64,000 nt of DNA from Varroa destructor (lineage: Eukaryota; Arthropoda; Arachnida; Mesostigmata; Varroidae). The stretch lies in contig NW_019211458.1 in NCBI RefSeq assembly GCF_002443255.2, positions 29,850,485 to 29,914,484 on the forward strand. The letters run 5' to 3'. The translations under genes and the position numbers were made by a program. Shown in pieces: positions 23,965 through 35,800 of the stretch (position 1 is the stretch's first letter; every line of letters starts with the position of its first letter). The notes beneath the pieces were generated by a model that had not been told where the DNA came from, did no database searches, and worked only from the letters and a program-made list of their open reading frames with translations.

Positions 23965-26889
23965 GTGAGTTTCGATACGTGTGCGTGTATAACAACTTCC
24001 GTTTTCTATTTATGAAAATCCGTCTTTATTTAAGCAGATTTCAGTTACTGGGTTAATGTCGCTGAACCTGAGCTATTGTGTTCTGTTATGATCAGACCCA
24101 CAAGACGAGTCGACTTATCATGGATACGTTGGTGCCCTAAATATCTCGAGTTTTACGTCCGGTACGGCTCTTCGTTCGTTCTCAATCGGAACACATACCA
24201 CCACACGTGTTTATGGAAACGATTGACGAAAGCCCTCGTTCACAACTAGTTACTCCCATTGAAACTTATCCAGTTCGTCCTAACGCAAATGCCTTTATGA
24301 AGAGACGTGCGAAGTGTCCATGAAAAAATGATATCTTATTTTTGAAGACATCAGCCTATCGATGCACAAGTCGAAAGAGGCGCGTGCTATAATCGGCGTC
24401 GTAACTTTTATCAGTTTATCGTTTCATCGTAATATATTTGCTCAACAATTGAGGACTTTAGCAGAAGCTGCTTGTGCAAGCCTACTTCTGTATAAAACAG
24501 TTTAACTGATCATTGAAACAGCTGCCCTTAACAACTCTAATTGAAACTACAGAATCCGCTTGTGCTACTTGTTCGGAACGCGCGCAAAAAACTAATAGAT
24601 CCAATGAAAAATCTCTAGTAAATAGTCTGAGGGAACCACCTATGGGAAGCAAATCATCACAGAGATGTCACGAACGATAAGCCACAGAAAGAACCTTACC
24701 GATGTCGTTCCAACTTGAAAAATACCCAAACAAATTAGGAAATTAGCAAGATTAGGAAACTTGTAATCCTAAGTCAAAGATCATTTTATCAAATATCTGC
24801 TTTGTTTACTTTGGTATAAAGTGATTTTTATTGGAAGGCATGTTGTTGCATGCGATGCGTGTTGATTGCTCGAGTACTGGCCGTTTGCATGTGATGACCG
24901 TGCTGTCTTGTAGAGACTTTCCAAACGAAAAATGTCACATTGATTTTATCGGGATCGATAATCTAACATAGATCCTGTAACCGTTAAGGCTTTCAAGAAA
25001 TTTACCAATATAGACATTTGGGAAGTGCTGCAACACGTTCTGTCTTTTATTCGAGCAAGCGGATTCCCTAACTAGGTTGTGCTTCTTTTTTTTTAAATAA
25101 GCAGCCATTTATCGCAAGCAAAAGTCGTAATATACGAAGTTCTAGTGGTTACTCAAAACTCGAAAAGCACATTTGTGCCACATACTCAAACGACCACATC
25201 ATTTCTCTACTTGGAAATAAGGGACAGCCTAAACCGGCACTTAAAGTCGTCGCGTCTCTCGCTTAAATCCTACGGGGGTATATACCGAAGCGGTCATTGG
25301 AGGATTAGAGTTATCTAACTTCTTTAACTTCAAATTCATATGGATCTAATTCTCCTTATTGTAACTTTCCTAGTACGCATTTCCTATAATAGCGTTAAAC
25401 GCAAACTTTTTATCTATATCTGGACCCATCCAGTGCCGGCTGCTATTTAGGAGGTTTTTAGGATTTTGTACGCTCGTACACGCGATACGTGTGCGTCATG
25501 CCATTGAGCCTCGTCATGCAGAACCAGACCCGTGTGCTTTGTAGAATATCCTAAGCCACCACGATTGTGCTATAGTCATCTGGTGCGTAATTGTAGCTGG
25601 GGTTGCTTCTCCGTTACATCGAACAATAGACGCAGTCGCAACAAAAAGAGTATCAGACACAACGTCAATTCGATGGCCGGTAAACTATAGCATTCTGTAT
25701 ACTATTAACAGGAAACATTAGTGTGCTGAAATGTGCACGACCCCATCCTAATCACCAGGAAAACAACGGCCTGAAGACAAAATACAAAAGTAACAGAACA
25801 AGCGTACAGTCAACTTGATGTACGTATGCTGCCGACATAATCTTGCTGAAAGTAAGACCTTTTTGACTTCATATCGGGGCGTTCCTCAATCTTCGCTTAG
25901 GTGCTTCACCTGTGCGTTTGTGTATTTTGACTTCGCTGAGCGATCGCAACGGCGTTTCGTCGATAGCCGCACTGAGCGATTTGGCAGAGGGTGTAGATCG
26001 TCGAGAGACCGATGAAATATTGTTAGTATGGTTGATTAATTTGGTTACGGACAAACAGGAATGCGAATGCACTAACCGGCCTCTGAATATCATTGTTCCT
26101 TGTAGGAGTGCCTACAAGAAAACCTGGCTAATGGGTAACCAGGCTTAACATGGGACATTTCTCGCATGATTACTAGTTTGTTTAGGTATTGTCGTTCACT
26201 GCATCGGGCCACAAAGGACTACGTAAAAGGATTACGAGACGCTTCGTTTGTCTTAACGCATAGGCAATCCTCTCCGGTAGCGAATAGCTCATTGAAATGT
26301 AGCTGCCATGTACAATTTTGCCAGGCCAGCTTGGGTACGAGTGTACTGAATGATGATGATGCTAAGAACACTCTTATCAATTGACTTTAGGTTAGTTGTC
26401 TGAATTGAACTTAACCGGACCGGTTTGGTACGTACTCCATCAAGTTCTTGGTTACCACCTATTTTATCAAATATAAAAGATCGCACATAGACTTAGAAAC
26501 AACGTTAGACAACTTAGACGCATCTCATTTCCGTACATTTCTATTAGGCCAATTCGACTATTATTTCAAATATTAGTGCTGGCCCTTTAGATCTCCTTTC
26601 ATAAAATGTCTCCATTCAACGGTCCGTTTATTTGTTTATTTATTATTTAATGTGTTATAGGAAAGCTCTAACCGAGTGTTCGGGATGATTTTCCTTTACC
26701 TAACGAGACTGCGTGGACAGCGGTCGATAATGAAGCTAGCCATATGTGCCTCTTTGCTGAGACCATTAACTGTATGAAACGGTTTCATGGAAGCTTTTTT
26801 CGGCTGTGGATCAGTAAAAGACTAGGAGTTTTCATTGAAACCCCACTGTACTGCTAATCAGAGGCTAAGGTTTTTTTTTCAAGTTTTTA

Positions 26890-26942
26890 AGCTTTATGCA
26901 AAAATAAGACAAGTTAATTTTGTTTTACTTTTGCATAAAGCT
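26890..26942 (+). other. Perfect 14-bp stem-loop
   Basis: AGCTTTATGCAAAA at 26890-26903 pairs perfectly with 26929-26942 across a 25-nt loop. A second, less perfect hairpin begins only 26 nt downstream. Arm and loop lengths are short for an animal pre-miRNA, and pairing does not continue beyond 14 bp. Confidence 0.85.
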
Positions 26943-26967
26943 AGTACTTATTTTCATATTAGACATA

Positions 26968-27017
26968 AAGATATAAGAAAAGTTGATAGTTATCACTTTT
27001 CTTCTTATAGATATCTT
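26968..27017 (+). other. Second, imperfect stem-loop
   Basis: AGAAAAGT (26976-26983) pairs with ACTTTTCT (26995-27002). The outer AAGATAT (26968-26974) pairs with ATATCTT (27011-27017), with an asymmetric bulge on the 3' side. Together with the preceding hairpin it forms a small foldback cluster. Confidence 0.7.
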
Positions 27018-28101
27018 AAAAACTAACGTTTTTTTTCTTTTCCTTTCTAGTAAGAACAAATCATTTCGGCAATTTAGAGCAGTACTGGCGTTTTACATTA
27101 ATAGTTTCCTATTTTCATGACTGAATGGGCTCTAGATAAAATCTTACTCCTCCAATGTTTAGCTACTGCAAATAAATACCTCGATATCGAGCAGAATCGG
27201 CAACCCCAAGTGAGACCTAGCTGGCTCCTCTAGATTCTCCTCTGCTCCCTTTCAATATGACCTACGTAACACATTACTTAGTTAGTATCCATTAGTCATG
27301 CCCTGTTGTTATTGCCCTCCGTTCTTTTACCGAAAAAATTGAAACTTTCCTTGATCATTTCGCTCCCATCATTATTATTGTAGCCCTTTCCAACAACGTC
27401 TTTTTGTGCCCTTGGCACGCCCTATTTGCACCGCAAGTCTGCTCTATACTACAATGACAGAACGTGTGTGTCTCAACACGCGTTGACTGAGATAAATTTA
27501 TGAATAATGACTCTATTACCGATGTATCCATGTCGTCAGGCGGTTTCCTTTGTGCCAAATATTTGGAGAACACCACGTCACCATCGTAATGGAATAACTA
27601 ACTAAAGCCGTGACTGTATCTCTCTGCTGGTAACAAAACGAGTAACAGTGATCATGTCTGATTGCGTGCGCATATAGTGAGTACCCAGCGTGCACGTCCG
27701 GGGGATGCTTCTCGTGGACGGACAAGACAGTGGATGCAAACGCAAAAACGGGCTGTTGGGCACGTCAGCCGAACGGCATGGAGAATTAAATGCAACGTTA
27801 TGGACGCTGGCGATGACAGAATGATAGAACGACTCATGAGCTGGCCAAAGAGCCGATATTGTCCGCAGGCAAACGGGCGACTTTCTATGTTAAACAGATC
27901 TTAACCATATTGTAAAAATAATAATAAGGAAGGGACATTCAATCGATAGCAGTAGCAGCTGTACAGTTTCTGTGAATTTCAGTCTAACTGTTTTTTTCAA
28001 CTTGATCCAATCATCATCTGTCGAGAAGAAAAAAGTTCAAATCACTCTATTCCCTGTCGGTACGATGCACAGGGCCAGAATTGGGTGGTCCGTTCATATA
28101 C

Positions 28102-28107
<6 letters not shown>

Positions 28108-28134
<27 letters not shown>
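28108..28134. repeat. (AT)n microsatellite
   Basis: About 13 AT units, flanked by the derived CATATA words often seen at the edge of such arrays. Confidence 0.95.
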
Positions 28135-29860
28135 AGAAGAAAACGGCTTCTATCGTCATGAATCTCATTGTGCCGATAGAACATATCTTGTGTAATTTAC
28201 TCATACCCCAAAACGAACTGTTCGTGTGTGCAAGTATTGGTGACTTCCATAGATCCAGTATCAGTAGGCATGTCTTTAAATAGAGTCTAAATAGCCTTTT
28301 TTAAAATCATAGCAAAAACGATGATCGTCGTAATAGCGACGATATTAATAATACGCTTTGATAAGATCTGCATGTATGATATCTAATAACTAATTGCTTT
28401 CTGGTAATAAACGCTTGTCTTCTGTTTAGCACACACGCAGTACATCGTCGAAAAGCACACCTGTACCCAAATATGATGCCCTTACAAGAAGAAACCCTTA
28501 GATGTAAGGGTGAGGTAGAAGAAAAGGGACATGAAATCAGATTTAATCTACGATCAGCGGATACAAGACAATGAATCCGTGAAAGACTAAACAATACTAA
28601 ATGCGTCGTGACGCTGAATTTATGGATGACAAGTTTGCTGGTCATATGTGCAGAGCTAGTGGAAAGAGCCACTTCTTGGATTTGCTTAAAAAAAGCATGT
28701 AACTTCATACTAGTATTTGTACATGCAGCTAGGCACGTAACAAGCACAAAAGAATACCACGTCAGCGCACGTAAAGCAACTTAATCCCACTGAAGTGAAT
28801 GAGCACCACCCAAGAGGATAAAAAACTATTACACAAAATAACGTAGAATCGATTTTTTTTTTTTTTTCGGATGAACTCTATTCAGTATTGTGCTACTGCC
28901 AAGTCTATCAGTCAGTTCGCGTTGAAACAATATGAGTGCCAATTTTTAGTTAAGGCAGACCTTTCACCGACAGGACTGTTGCGCCGTTGTTACTGATCCC
29001 ACTGCTACGATGTCATTTCATTTCACGCTTCCTGACCGAAATCCCTATTACATTACAAAGCTAACCAATCCGGGACAGCCCGCCAATCGAGGAGTGTACC
29101 TTAGCTCGGAGCTGACACCTCTGGCTAGTTATCAGATCAACAGATGCATAGCGTAAATGATATGTGTAACGCAGAAAACGGCCATCTGAGGAAGTCCGCC
29201 GTCTCGGGGCGAAGCGGTGATGGTCATTGTGTCCGCATGAACACGCATCGAGGTCTGTGGTACCGTTCGGATATTTGTGCGTGTATTGCCTGAGTGATTT
29301 CGTTGTACTGCGGACACCGACGTCCACTAGCACGGACGCGCACAGGTAGAAGGTGATATTGGCACAGAAACGTTTTTTGCCTGGTACTAAAATAAATGTT
29401 TTCTAATAAAAAAAAAAACAGGCGCGACGAGCGAGTTAATATTACATGATTTCCTGCCATAACTACGACTAGCATCTAACGATATTCTTATTTTCTAGTT
29501 GGCTTAACATGATGATATCATGCAGGGATGTGGGTGCCACGAATTACGTCGCTGGCCTATCCAGACGGGTGGGGTAAGTTAATAATCAGCTATGCCCAAC
29601 GTACTTACTGTATACGGGTATAATCACCGCTCGTGAGTCTTAACCTTTTCTAGCAGATATAATACAATGGTCAATCGTTTCAACACCTAGTAAAAAGAAA
29701 GTCAATTTGGCTTAATGGGCATGCCGGCTGATGGATGAAGAAAGAGGACAGCAACAGCAAAACTATAGCAACACTTGGACAAAGAACGTTTTGTATCTAA
29801 CGTTATAACTAGGGACTGTCTTCACTTGACAAACGTTATGATGACCGCCGAAATTGTCTA

Positions 29861-30142
29861 ATGAGGACCGAAAGAGCCATCTTAATAGGACTGCAAAGCT
29901 GTCGCAAAAATAATGAGTGCGGTATTTTGCATACTAAAAACTGCATAGTAATAGTTCAAGATATTTTAGATAAAAACCCTCAGATAAGCATCATTTTGGA
30001 TTGGAGAGAGGTTTGCAGTCAACGCGCAAGATTAGGTCATTATCACTTCGATACGCCGTTTTTGGGCGGGCTTTTTCAAAAGTGTTTTTCGCACAATCTT
30101 TTAGCTGGAATTTTACAGGCGGTAGATAACAAATCTGCGTAA
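29861..30142 (+). CDS. Candidate 93-aa protein, function unknown
   Basis: This ATG-started frame of 93 codons has balanced composition: a Cys-containing basic start (MRTERAILIGLQSCRKNNEC), a middle with alternating hydrophobic and charged residues (IVIVQDILDKNPQISIILDW) and a C-terminal segment ending LLAGILQAVDNKSA. Purine at -3 (C-T-A-ATG has T at -2 but the context is weak overall), so initiation support is modest. No family is recognised, no splice or poly(A) signal stands out, and chance remains likely. Confidence 0.18.
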   Translation: MRTERAILIGLQSCRKNNECGILHTKNCIVIVQDILDKNPQISIILDWREVCSQRARLGHYHFDTPFLGGLFQKCFSHNLLAGILQAVDNKSA

Positions 30143-30779
30143 TGAAACCAAATATTAATCGTTCGTATGGGCGAAGATGTTTACCAGTATAAGGTAACTG
30201 TCAGTTTGATTTTGAAAGACCATTAACTTCATCGGCAGTAACTTTATCAAATAACACAAAGATTTACGGTATTATATCTTTCTCACATCAGTTTATCCAA
30301 TGTCATTCGCTACGAGCCACTACCATTTTTGTGTCGGTAATAGGCCAGCTCAGAAATGATATCCAACGTATTATATTTACTTAGGCGCGTGTGCACGAAC
30401 ACGTACATCTGTGCATGCACTCGCATTTCGATATTATGTACACGTCCAAAGTAGTTCTTGAAAATATCAATTATTGAGGTGGCCACAGTACAGCCACAGG
30501 CCAAATTCAGGTCATTACGAAACGACGGTTCTGCCAAACTACAAACGGTCAGATTATAGCCCAACCAGACTCCCTAAACGCGCTAATATTTATGTAGGCA
30601 CACACGACCCTGCCGTGGAAACTGCTCCGAAGACTGAGCTTGGCGCGCTGAGGCCGTCCGTTAAACTGACATAGCTACCGAAGGTCCTACCTACAAGGGC
30701 ATGTGTTTTACTGACGGCGCCGCTCTGCTGGACTGAAGCTAGGAGAAAAAACTCCAGGAGACGTCGTACGTATGACAAC

Positions 30780-31300
30780 GATAGTAAGCCCTGTGGACGA
30801 CCGTTTGAAACCGAAATGTCCCTTTATTTTTAAATGTACGCAATGAAGAACAGGGTTTAACTCAGCTCGGGAACGAACATTCGTAGACCATTTAATCATA
30901 TACTGGCCTATTGTGCTTTAGTTCATCCAAATATAAACAGAGGACTGTCGCATTCGATTCAGTGAAAAAGCTATTGTCAATGAGCAGATCCGACACCATA
31001 AATCGATATCTTTGTTTTTAGATTAGGTCATATTAGTTGGATTCTATAGTACGCTTGTATTACTGTAAGGCGGATGAAGGACTTTGCTTTACCATCAGCT
31101 GACCAATGTCCAAAGACAACAGCTGTATCTATCCTCACGTTTTTATGGCGTATGTTTATCCGGCATATATGTCTATTGATAATTTGACCAAAGTAAATAC
31201 TTAGTACATTTCCTTAGTGTGATATCTTCTCGTTGACCTGTATCATCGGGGAAGCACAACGTTATGTATAACTAGATAAGTCGAACCTCTATACGAGCTC
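30780..31300. other. Non-genic stretch, nothing recognised
   Basis: Short broken frames on both strands and no repeat or RNA gene seen. A GGTTCGAATTC word at 31304-31314 resembles a B box but lacks a supporting cloverleaf. Confidence 0.4.
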
Positions 31301-31319
31301 GCTGGTTCGAATTCGGCTT

Positions 31320-31531
31320 GTAAAGCTTTTGTTTACATAGCGTGTCGCTGCGGTCGCTTCGGGGTCGCTCGAAGCTGCTGCCCGGTCATTATAGGCCGCC
31401 GCTAAATGCATCGCAGTTATCTATCGTTTCTAGATTTCCGCATCTCCCTGGCCGCCCTGTAATTTCGACGCTGGCGTCGGCTGTCGGTGACTTTGTTCGC
31501 CGAAGGTCGCCATAAGCGCGAAGCTACCTAC
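31320..31531 (+). promoter_or_regulatory. CpG-rich cluster ending at a splice donor, possible 5' exon
   Basis: CpG dinucleotides are much denser here than in the flanks. The block ends at TAC|GTGAGT, a good donor with GT at 31532-31533. A CpG-dense, GC-rich segment of about 200 bp followed by a donor is what an unmethylated promoter with a non-coding first exon would look like. There is no clear TATA box or initiator, and a short ATG frame within it stops early. This is inference from composition plus one splice signal. Confidence 0.25.
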
Positions 31532-32348
31532 GTGAGTAATAATAATTACGGCATTTCTCTGCCGCGTTTAACAATCAGCAAGCAACACAAGCTAAGTACC
31601 ACGTGCTGGCATACTAACTAACAGTTAACTTGTCTAACAAAATTTTACACATTTAGAAGGCCGTCCCTCCTCATTGCAGGCAGTATCTTCAGGAAAAGTA
31701 TTCAGCAAGGGTATCTTCAGAAAAAGCTGAATTTTTAGAAAAAATTAATTCTCCAGGCCTTGAATGGATCTGCGGGAACAATTACGGCTATCAAATGAGC
31801 GCGACCAATTGTGAGAATTGATGCGGTCAGCTTGAAACGCTATATGAGCTCAAGCATGACGGATAGTTAATTCAATATTTGTTTAGAGCTGGCTTTTGTT
31901 CTAAACAAAAACAAGAATAACCTTAATTTGTTCGTCGTTAGGGAGGAGTCTCAAAGATGCACCCTCAGTAGATGCGTCGGATATATAGTACTTAGTTTAT
32001 ATGATCACAGAAATCGATACTGGAATTCTCAATGATACAGCAGACTATCGTCTATAGAAAATCTTTGCGGAAGTTCCCAAGCGAAATAATCAACTGATTA
32101 ACCCGTTGTTGTGTCAATCGACCCACAATAATCGGCTATAGCTTTTTTTTTTCCATATCAAATATACACTTTAGAGATCTATAAATTTGCATTTTATTGC
32201 TTATTTTCACCATTTCGATATGAAGATTATTGTATGACCAATTTACGGATTTGATAATTGCTCTCTCTCATGCAAGTTTAAAATTTGGCTCGTGACCGTC
32301 CAACACAACGACGTGCTGCGTTAGGTCTATATACATGATTCCATATAC

Positions 32349-32366
32349 ATATATATATATATATAT
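32349..32366. repeat. (AT)n microsatellite
   Basis: Nine AT units. Confidence 0.9.
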
Positions 32367-33143
32367 CGTACTCGGAGCCAGCCTGAAATGCCTATCGGAG
32401 GCGAACGGCGATGCCGAACGTAAAACGGAAAACACAGAGCTATATATAGATGTATTTTTCTGTAGCTCTAATCGGACAAGTTTGCACCAACAGCTATTTC
32501 AAAGAGTCCCGAGTTAAAGCATTTTTCATAGATATTTTTGCCATACAGTTGAAAGACAAGATAAATCCGTACGTATCATGAAATCGAAACTCTGTCTAAT
32601 GTTCAGAATTGCTCTGCATTGATCCTAGATGAATTCGGTACTCGTCGAACTTAGCAAAGAACCGTTATCGTTTGCCAACAACTCGTAGGGTACACGAACA
32701 CAACTGCCGGACAACAAAACGGCTCAGCTAAACGTAAACTCTATATTGTTTTAGTCCTCGCAAAGAACTAGAATAGCAACGATGTACAAAACAGGCCAGA
32801 GATGAGATCACGGCAAACGAACATCTTTTGTTAGGAACTTGCTTTTGTTAGAAACAAGAAGTTATAGAGTTGTCACTTCTAAGAACTTTGCTTGATAAAA
32901 CGCTGGTACTTAATACAATAAAACACTGACATTTAAATAACTAAGTAATTCGTTCCACTGCCCTTTTAGTAAACACATACATGCACTTGTGTTGAAGGCA
33001 TACGTGCTAAAAAATACAAAGCACGTGTTGTGCTTGAAGATCGGCCTGTTAACGGCCAGCTGAGACTCTAGATGGAGGAATCAGAAAAATGCTGGTTCAA
33101 TCTGCTTTTAACAGCATAGGCTATACTTTGCCACCAACTAGAC

Positions 33144-33163
33144 ATATATATATATATATATAT
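33144..33163. repeat. (AT)n microsatellite
   Basis: Ten AT units. Confidence 0.9.
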
Positions 33164-33502
33164 TATAATGTATGCGCCAGTGTAACGCATCTAGCATACT
33201 CAGTAAAAATGTGAGAAAATAAACGAGATAAAAATATTCGAATATCCGCAGCTATTTATTTGTGCTTTTTCCATCTAAAGAAATGCATGGTTCCAAGAAA
33301 TGGTCTGTAAATCCCGTTACACTATGCAAAAATCAATATAGACCGCACGTTAAGTTGTTCAATACATGTTTGCGTTTGTTCGTGGCCAAATGTTGTACAC
33401 CGTTGACAGGCCGACGGAAAGCATAGCGTTTTCAACACCCACAATATTATTTGTCTTACATCAGGGTTAGACTGCCGCTGAAACTACTCTAGACAGGCGT
33501 CA

Positions 33503-33528
33503 CATATATTATGAAAACATAATATATG
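33503..33528. other. 11-bp perfect hairpin with AAAA loop
   Basis: CATATATTATG (33503-33513) is followed by AAAA and its exact reverse complement (33518-33528). It is AT-rich, so it may be only a cruciform-prone microsatellite derivative. Confidence 0.85.
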
Positions 33529-33850
33529 ACAGTACTTAATAGAAACGGTTTGTTGAGCAGCAAAGCTATAGGGTTTATGCTGCACGCGCAATGCATTGAA
33601 TGCAGTTTTTTTTATATGAAAAATTATTTCATGGTACCGATCTAGCCATATTTGTAGTTCAAAGAAAAAGCCTGACATGAGCAGGGGCAAGCAAGGGGTA
33701 TATACTCCAGCGGTATATATACGTCTTGCCAAAAGAAAACGAAAAATTCCGAAAACCGCCTTTACACTCTAAGGAACTTGATGAGCGGTTACATCTGTAG
33801 TCACGTCTGTTTTTGCCCCATAAAAAATACGCGTTTACAGAGTCACTTGG

Positions 33851-34183
33851 TCAAGTCACAGAAGTTCGTTGCCGTCTCAGTCGATACGGAGGTGAAACAT
33901 TTTTTTTTGTGTACATGGTGGTGCTCGAGAGGATCGGCACAGATACCCACCAACAATAACTCTGCATGTCGGATTCACGGCATTGAGTTACTTTACAAAT
34001 GCCCCAGAGAGATAGGTTGGACATTTTGACGTTAACAGTGATCGAAGACGAGTCATCCGTCGTTTGCCGTGCTCTACGTTCGATCTTACGTTTAGGTCCT
34101 GTTTCCTCAACAGTTATGGCCTTACGAACGTTTGCACAATTTCGCTCGATCGCGTGCAGCTCTTCCGCCTGTTCTGTGTTCAT
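33851..34183 (-). CDS. Candidate 110-aa protein or first coding exon
   Basis: This ATG-started minus-strand frame has a very hydrophilic, charged N-terminal half (MNTEQAEELHAIERNCANV, then ETGPKRKIERRARQTTDDSS), unlike the hydrophobic frames typical of AT-rich noise. An AG directly precedes the ATG, and a possible donor (AAA|GTAACT, after 33992) would end a 64-codon exon. Beyond that point the composition is less convincing. Upstream lies the CpG-rich block at 34190-34500. No homolog is recognised. I consider the N-terminal 64 codons the best part. Confidence 0.25.
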   Translation of the reverse strand: MNTEQAEELHAIERNCANVRKAITVEETGPKRKIERRARQTTDDSSSITVNVKMSNLSLWGICKVTQCRESDMQSYCWWVSVPILSSTTMYTKKNVSPPYRLRRQRTSVT

Positions 34184-34189
34184 CTAAAC

Positions 34190-34500
34190 GGATCCCCAGA
34201 CTCGTATTTGCTGGGCCACGCACTTTGAAATAGCGCACCGCCGTCGCCGGTCGATACAGATCAATGGTAGTTGCAGAATGGTGTTTTATTGGTGGACGAT
34301 TATCTAGCCTGGCATTGGCCGGTAGCCCAAATTGATCGGCCTCGATCGTATCGGTCTCGTGCCCGCTGCCGTACGGCAGGTCGCAAAATAGCGAGTCGTG
34401 AGCCGAGAGGCGAAGACGAAAATATCCTATTTATTGCTGTTATTAGATAATCCGGTTTGAGTGACCATAGTTAGTGAGTAATCGCGAGATGATTTTCGAG
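34190..34500. promoter_or_regulatory. CpG-rich block, possible bidirectional promoter
   Basis: Roughly two dozen CpG dinucleotides fall in about 250 bp, far denser than in neighbouring DNA. A hydrophilic ATG frame diverges on the minus strand from 34183. On the plus strand an ATG at 34489 runs four codons into GAG|GTAAGA, a good donor. This head-to-head arrangement suggests a divergent promoter. No TATA box or initiator was identified, so it remains inference from composition and layout. Confidence 0.25.
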
Positions 34501-34870
34501 GTAAGACTACAGCACAATTCGCATTGTGTATTAGAACAGGATAAAAAAGAAAGCGCTGGTTCATACAATTTTGTTAATCAGAGGAAAAATGGCGGCAGAA
34601 CATGCATACGCCGCCGTTCAGAATTTCACTATCGATTGTCCTCTGAAGGGTGCGTTCAGGCTGATTTGACCAACCCGACAACGTAGGCAGCCGCACCAGC
34701 AGTAAATTAGGTGTGAAATGAAATGAGGGTAGAATCTGTCTTGTGTTTTTGCTGCTAGCCTACGCTCTACACACATGTGCCTATATCTTTACTGTCTACC
34801 GTCCGTGTAGTCCAAGATGATACGCAAAGGTATTGTGCGTCGTCCCTATCCTAGTGAACCATTCGAATCC

Positions 34871-34930
34871 GCTGGGGCTAATGGCAGACCTGGCGCCCAC
34901 CGAGTGGTGGGCGCCAGGAAAATTCCCAGC
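34871..34930. other. Strong GC-rich stem-loop
   Basis: CCTGGCGCCCACC (34889-34901), a GAGT loop, and the exact reverse complement (34906-34918) form a 13-bp perfect stem. An outer 6-bp stem (GCTGGG 34871-34876 with CCCAGC 34925-34930) continues it across internal loops. It is by far the most stable hairpin in the window. All reading frames crossing it are palindromic in content, so the frames here are unreliable. Confidence 0.95.
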
Positions 34931-35576
34931 TTCTTTCTTTATGTTTCTTTTAGTCTTATTCGGCTCCGAAGCTTTCTCTACCCGCCGCTCACCCTCACAC
35001 TTCGACACAATGTTGCTTTGGATTTTTAACCACCTTAAGCGTTCATTTTTCTCTTTGTTCGACTCCGAGGGGTGTGGTAGATGCTAAATGAACACAATTT
35101 TTGAGTGAGGATAAAACAGCTAGTCAGTTTACCCTTACAGGGTGCAGACATTGATGGCCTACCTACGAATAATCTGCACGACACAGGCCAGCGAGCAGGA
35201 CAGAGACGATCGTAACGACAACTACAACCGGCCGTCGCAGCTATGAACTAGTAGTACGACCATTTCAAACGAAATACGAACGTCGGCTCAGCCAATCATT
35301 TCGGCTAGTTAATGAGACGAAATACGACACCTGCTGAGAACCGAGTGAAGGCTGAAGTCGAGCGAACGAAGACGAGCCCAGACGACGAGAAGTCAAACGA
35401 AGTAGAGACCTGCCAGACTAGCCCATAGATTCTGTGGAGTCCTTTGTTCATTAACTGGTTTCTTCGATCGTCCGAATTTCAAAGGGAATAATTTTTGCGT
35501 TTTGGGCTACCTTGATTTTTGGGTGATTTTTTTTTGTTTTCACTCTACATTTTCTCTACTGTCTCTACTTCTTCAG

Positions 35577-35800
35577 TAAAGCGCACCCAGCTTATTGGCA
35601 GCAAAGTCTGCTTGTGTAGCGGCTTACCTGACAAGCTTAACTGCACTCAAGTGGGTCAGGGTGTATGCAATTTGAATGCAGGCATGCAGCATCGATCTTT
35701 TGGGCGTGCATTGTGTATGTGGACACTTGTGGAAATTTCACCAAGGCAAGATCCTGGATTTAAATGGAGTTTAAGTGGTGGGGCCGCATACCGTCTATAG
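35577..35800 (+). CDS. Candidate Cys-containing exon behind a strong acceptor
   Basis: A long pyrimidine-rich run ending CTACTTCTTCAG (AG at 35575-35576) is one of the best 3' splice sites in the window. It opens a 74-codon frame to TAG at 35800. The first half has a C-x-C-x8-C-x7-C pattern (VCLCSGLPDKLNCTQVGQGV) suggesting a small disulfide-rich extracellular module. A GC-type donor (AAG|GCAAGA after 35745) could end the exon earlier. It follows a CpG-richer segment at 35.2-35.4 kb. No family is assigned. Confidence 0.25.

Larger units (their letters stand above)
24065..28100. other. Non-genic, mostly AT-rich stretch
   Basis: No recognisable protein or RNA gene. It contains two adjacent hairpins at 26.9-27.0 kb (listed separately). 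GC-richer patches near 25.9 kb and 27.6-27.9 kb have overlapping frames on both strands with no motif. Confidence 0.45.
31540..33840. other. Non-genic AT-rich stretch with two AT microsatellites
   Basis: No recognisable gene. It contains an imperfect direct repeat of GTATCTTCAG (31683 and 31711), AT arrays and an 11-bp hairpin at 33503-33528. Confidence 0.45.

Noticed and set aside
28307..28747. 146-codon minus-strand frame, the second longest in the window
   Set aside because: It starts at GTG, has no recognisable motif, and reads as an unstructured Ser/Leu/Arg mixture typical of chance.
31300..31320. GGTTCGAATTC resembling a tRNA T-loop
   Set aside because: The stem needs several G-T pairs, and there is no D-arm, anticodon arm or acceptor stem around it.
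34796..35087. Three long frames across the 34.9 kb hairpin
   Set aside because: The perfect inverted repeat makes sense and antisense frames mirror each other, so open length here is not evidence of coding.
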